Shown here: one piece after another, positions 22,550 through 25,370 of the stretch
Position numbering within the stretch: position 1 is the first letter of the stretch
How the letters are laid out: the number at the start of each line of letters is the position of its first letter
Assembly (NCBI GenBank): GCA_023391315.1
Contig: JAEWBD010000259.1
Coordinates: 1-25,370 of the forward strand
Origin: Bacteroidota bacterium
GTDB lineage: Bacteria > Bacteroidota > Bacteroidia > Chitinophagales > Chitinophagaceae
Length of the DNA: 25,370 nucleotides
Direction: 5' to 3'
Position numbers and translations under genes: made by a program
Notes under the pieces: model-generated
What the model saw: only the letters and a program-made list of their open reading frames with translations
Databases searched by the model: none
Told to the model about the DNA's origin: nothing

Positions 22550-23698
22550 TTATACTACCGTAAGCAATGCATACATATATGAAAACCTTGAACTTTCAGG
22601 CACGAGTACAAGCAATTTTTCGCCTTTTTTCAGCTTACCGCTTTTGAATAATTCATGCACCATAAAATAGGCTGATGCCGCACCTACATTACCTAAAGTG
22701 GTTAAATTCACAAACCATCTTTCATAAGGGATATAATCTTCAAAAACCGACATAATCTCATAAATTTTCGGTCTGAAAAATTCACTTGACATGTGCGGCA
22801 GAAAATAATCTATATCATTAATGGTTAAACCCTCGCGTTCAAATATCTTTTTCAATTTTCGTCCGCCAAGCGGAACAATATTATCGCTGAGCAAACCAAT
22901 ATCCTGTTTAATGCTCAGGATAGATTTTGTCATAATTTCTTCCGGCGTAAATTCAAGGTAGCTTTTTATGGTGCCGTCTGCTTCTTTTTCACAAGCCATG
23001 TACATGCAGGTTTCCATCTCGTTGGCATAAGAAACGCCCTCTATCCAGTCTATGCGCAAACTTAAACCTTCATCATTAGGTTTATTGTTTAATAAGAAAG
23101 CTGATGCACCATCAGACAACATCCATCTTAAAAATTCTTTATCAAAACTGATGTATGGATTTTTATTAAGTTCTTCCAGCTTATGGGCTTCCTCATCAAA
23201 ATTATTTGCCCGCAAGGAAGCGGAAAATCTTTCAGAACCGGCAGCAACAGCATTAATTACGTCGCCTGACTTTACAGCGAGATAAGCATATTTAAAAGCA
23301 TGCATGCCGGCGCAGCACACACCGGACGGCGATACCACCTCAATGGCTTCTGCTTCCGGCAGCCAGCCATGCACCATTACACCATGCGAAGGCATCATTT
23401 GATCGGGTGAAGAAGTACCGCAGGAAAGCAAATCGACCTCTGTTAATTTTTCAGGATCATCTTTAAATAACCCCCGCACCGCTTCTGCCGTCATTTGGGC
23501 ATTGGTATGCGTGGTTTTACCGCCCTTTTCCAATGCATAATATCTTGTTTTTATACCGTTATTGCGAAGTACAATTTTTTTAGATTTGGAAGGCTTGCCG
23601 TTAATATACCCGAGATACAATTCCATATCATCGTTGGGCACAGGTTCATTGGGCAGAAATAAAGAGGTGTTCGTAATATAAACTTCGTTCAGCGACAT
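22550..23698 (-). CDS. darB: DarB-like beta-ketoacyl-ACP synthase III
   Basis: 382 residues, thiolase fold. The catalytic cysteine is in SPSGVCCAGMHAFKYA (Cys129 by alignment with FabH ACAGF), the histidine in LPHMSS (His302) and the asparagine in LGNVGAAS (Asn337). An upstream LLSCGTSSPDQMMPSHG is typical of KAS III enzymes outside fatty acid synthesis. In dialkylresorcinol and flexirubin pathways DarB joins two beta-ketoacyl chains before ring closure. The neighbouring DarA gene, 5 bp away, supports that assignment over a housekeeping FabH. Confidence 0.85.
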   Translation of the reverse strand: MSLNEVYITNTSLFLPNEPVPNDDMELYLGYINGKPSKSKKIVLRNNGIKTRYYALEKGGKTTHTNAQMTAEAVRGLFKDDPEKLTEVDLLSCGTSSPDQMMPSHGVMVHGWLPEAEAIEVVSPSGVCCAGMHAFKYAYLAVKSGDVINAVAAGSERFSASLRANNFDEEAHKLEELNKNPYISFDKEFLRWMLSDGASAFLLNNKPNDEGLSLRIDWIEGVSYANEMETCMYMACEKEADGTIKSYLEFTPEEIMTKSILSIKQDIGLLSDNIVPLGGRKLKKIFEREGLTINDIDYFLPHMSSEFFRPKIYEIMSVFEDYIPYERWFVNLTTLGNVGAASAYFMVHELFKSGKLKKGEKLLVLVPESSRFSYMYALLTVV

Positions 23699-23703
23699 AA
23701 TGA

Positions 23704-24603
23704 TTAATTCAGTTTTAAAAGCATTTCCTTTTTCCTGCGGATGTGTTTTGATAAAAATGGCTTAAAAATGAGCATATTAATTACCCAAACAATTGGCGCA
23801 GCTATAAACAACGCAATTAAAAGATAATATTTGAATGCAGCAAGCCAGAAGCTTTTATTCTGTTTTTTACTGATGACGTTTGCCCATATTTTAAACATGA
23901 TGCCGGCCTTGCCTTCAATGAACATTAAATGATATTTAGGATCAACCGCCTTTACATCGATAAACTCCTGCTTAAGCCCGTTCCATTCATTTTTTTCAAG
24001 ATGCGGTAAAGCAAGTTTTCCAAAGTTTTCGGTGCTGGCAATGTCTTTATCTGAAACGCCGGGCAACGGAAAGAAACCCAGGTAGCGGGTCTTTTTGCCG
24101 CCAACCAGCCAGTGAAAAATGGTAAAGATGCTAACAAGGTTCAGGTTTCTGTCGTACAATGCAATCGTGCCGGCATGATTTGCCTTTGCATTAATGAGCA
24201 TGGGTTTTATTTTTTCAAAGGCATTCGTCCACATATTTCTTACGCCGGTAATGGTTATAACGGGCGTGTGGGCAAGCACTTCTAAAAAGCTTTCATCATG
24301 CATTAAGGAATTAAAAGGAATACTGGGCGATAAAAACCAGGGTTGATAACCTAAAATAATCAAATCGTATTTATGATATTTTAAGTTGAATGGTTTCAAC
24401 GGCACAGGATTCCCCAGCACACAATCGGGCATTACACTAAAAAAGCTCTTTGTTGTCCAGGGAAAAGGAAATTCGTTTTGTACAAGAATCTGCACATCAT
24501 CAACTTCATGACCGGCCTGGATTAATGGCTTGCAAAAATTTGCAATCATCTCTTTCAACTGGCCGCTTTGCGAATAATAAATCGCCAGGATTTTTTTACT
24601 CAT
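23704..24603 (-). CDS. darA: DarA-like dialkylresorcinol condensing/aromatising enzyme
   Basis: 299 residues. The N-terminus is flavodoxin-like: KILAIYYSQSGQLKEMIANF resembles the FMN phosphate loop, followed by YDLIILGYQPWFLSPSIPFN and VITITGVRNMW. Then comes HWLVGGKKTRYLGFFPLPG, which I recognise from DarA proteins of flavobacterial clusters. A C-terminal hydrophobic segment (about 262-290, YYLLIALFIAAPIVWVINML) anchors it in the inner membrane, with a basic tail. In the dialkylresorcinol pathway DarA acts with DarB to make the aromatic ring. It abuts the upstream gene with no gap. Confidence 0.85.
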   Translation of the reverse strand: MSKKILAIYYSQSGQLKEMIANFCKPLIQAGHEVDDVQILVQNEFPFPWTTKSFFSVMPDCVLGNPVPLKPFNLKYHKYDLIILGYQPWFLSPSIPFNSLMHDESFLEVLAHTPVITITGVRNMWTNAFEKIKPMLINAKANHAGTIALYDRNLNLVSIFTIFHWLVGGKKTRYLGFFPLPGVSDKDIASTENFGKLALPHLEKNEWNGLKQEFIDVKAVDPKYHLMFIEGKAGIMFKIWANVISKKQNKSFWLAAFKYYLLIALFIAAPIVWVINMLIFKPFLSKHIRRKKEMLLKLN

Positions 24604-25089
24604 TTATTGCAGGTGGGTGGTTTTAAGCGTTTTCGATTCTTTGCTGTAGTCAATAATAATATTCTGTAATTCGGGCGATAAATTTCTAAAATTTTTTTCA
24701 ATAAAAGCAGCATCTGCTGCCAGTTCATCCCTGTATTTCACAATCTTAGGCGCGTGTTCCTGTATTATCAGCCGCATAAATCGGTATTCCGTATTTGAGT
24801 TATTGTTTTTTATAGCGCTTTCAAGTTTAATGCGCCCATCCTTGAAAAGATTAAGCTTGTTTTTAGCACCTTTTACGAGTCCTGCTTTTTTCATTAAAAG
24901 CGTTCCTTCAAAAGCGTCCTTATCTTTCAGGCCTGAAGATTGCACAACTTTAAGCTGCTCATCAATTGCTTCAACAGATTCTGATTTTACAGCATCATAA
25001 AACGCCTGTCTATCGAAACTTTTTGCATTGATGGTTTCTTTTTGCAAAAAGCCTGTAATCATTAATAAAGAGAATATAACTGCTTTCAT
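24604..25089 (-). CDS. Secreted hypothetical protein, first gene of the pigment operon strand
   Basis: 161 residues. The N-terminus (MKAVIFSLLMITGFLQKETI) is a signal peptide, cleaved near residue 20, so the mature protein is periplasmic. The rest is helical and charged, with KLNLFKDGRIKLESAIKNN and YRFMRLIIQEHAPKIVKYRD. It has the character of small secreted proteins that accompany flexirubin-type clusters; no catalytic motif is seen. It ends exactly where darA begins, so the two are translationally coupled. Confidence 0.75.
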   Translation of the reverse strand: MKAVIFSLLMITGFLQKETINAKSFDRQAFYDAVKSESVEAIDEQLKVVQSSGLKDKDAFEGTLLMKKAGLVKGAKNKLNLFKDGRIKLESAIKNNNSNTEYRFMRLIIQEHAPKIVKYRDELAADAAFIEKNFRNLSPELQNIIIDYSKESKTLKTTHLQ

Positions 25090-25303
25090 AATTTAAGCTG
25101 ATTGAAAAATATTTTAATTGTTTTTGCTAAGCATAACAAAATCAACCTTAAATGATATTCATCTCTGCCAAAAACCGGGCAAATTTAGCCTAAGACGCCA
25201 GCTTTTGGTTATCGTTTATTATAAGGTTGATAAACCGGTGCATAATACAACTATTATTAAGTTTTTTTTCAGTTAATTGCGCCCCAATAATTTATAATCT
25301 GTT
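25090..25303. other. Divergent intergenic region of the pigment cluster
   Basis: 214 bp between the secreted hypothetical gene (minus) and the SDR gene (plus). AT-rich, expected to carry both promoters. I found no full TTTG-N19-TAnnTTTG match in either direction. No repeat or hairpin stands out. Confidence 0.4.
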
Positions 25304-25370
25304 TTGCAGAATAACAAACAATTTCAGCATTCCTGGGCTATAATACTGGGCGGTTCCAGTGGTTTTGGTT
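25304..25370 (+). CDS. Start of an SDR family oxidoreductase (cut by the window end)
   Basis: The plus strand reads QNNKQFQHSWAIILGGSSGF from the codon after a TTG at 25304; an in-frame stop lies at 25295-25297 and no ATG is available, so TTG is the likely start. LGGSSGFG is the glycine-rich NAD(P)H loop of short-chain dehydrogenases, whose usual TGxxxGxG is here GGSSGFG. About 22 residues are visible. It is divergent from the pigment operon; a ketoreductase or enoyl reductase acting on ACP-bound chains would fit, but only the cofactor loop is seen. Confidence 0.6.
   Translation, partial: MQNNKQFQHSWAIILGGSSGFG

Overview
The window looks like a chromosomal segment from a Bacteroidota bacterium, most likely of the Chitinophagaceae type. 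The reasons are the AT-rich, lysine/asparagine-rich proteins, a promoter with the TTTG-N19-TAnnTTTG spacing used by the Bacteroidota housekeeping sigma factor, several proteins that recall Bacteroidota families (DUF2795 small protein, EF-G paralogue, DarA/DarB pigment enzymes), and intergenic repeats containing CGAAATGACG-type ends. No rRNA, tRNA, CRISPR, transposase or integrase gene was found.

Positions 1-5007 are accessory DNA. They hold two copies of a ~130-bp palindrome-ended interspersed repeat, one abutting the broken end of a gene. Next comes an array of six short hairpins with a 42-bp period, then three genes with defence-like domains: a SIR2-like predicted NAD hydrolase, a HEPN-like protein with an RX4H motif, and a membrane-anchored HNH nuclease. 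The SIR2 gene is bracketed by a 16-bp inverted repeat followed by a long imperfect hairpin, a layout that recalls an integron cassette with its attC site. The HNH gene lies between two 201-bp direct repeats (about 94% identical, no gaps).

Positions 5008-18633 are mostly core genes: an RlmK-like rRNA methyltransferase, small membrane proteins, a class I aminotransferase, LolD, a DUF2795 protein, an EF-G-like GTPase with altered switch residues, a coiled-coil protein, PheS, a secreted M16 metallopeptidase, RidA, a nitrobindin-like protein and an ArsR-type regulator. The coiled-coil and pheS genes are separated by a second nuclease cassette: a GIY-YIG gene inside nested inverted and direct repeats. 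Three clear intrinsic terminators mark convergent gene ends.

Positions 18653-25370 hold a compact minus-strand operon that reads as part of a dialkylresorcinol/flexirubin-type pigment cluster. In transcription order it encodes a secreted hypothetical protein, DarA, DarB (KAS III-like), a hypothetical protein, a BtrH-like putative acyltransferase, an ABC-2 ATPase, its permease and an acyl carrier protein. A divergent SDR-type reductase starts at the right edge and is cut by the window. The ketosynthase and DarA would build the resorcinol from ACP-bound chains, BtrH could transfer an acyl group from the ACP, and the ABC pair could move lipid or pigment to the envelope; these pathway roles are inferred from family knowledge.
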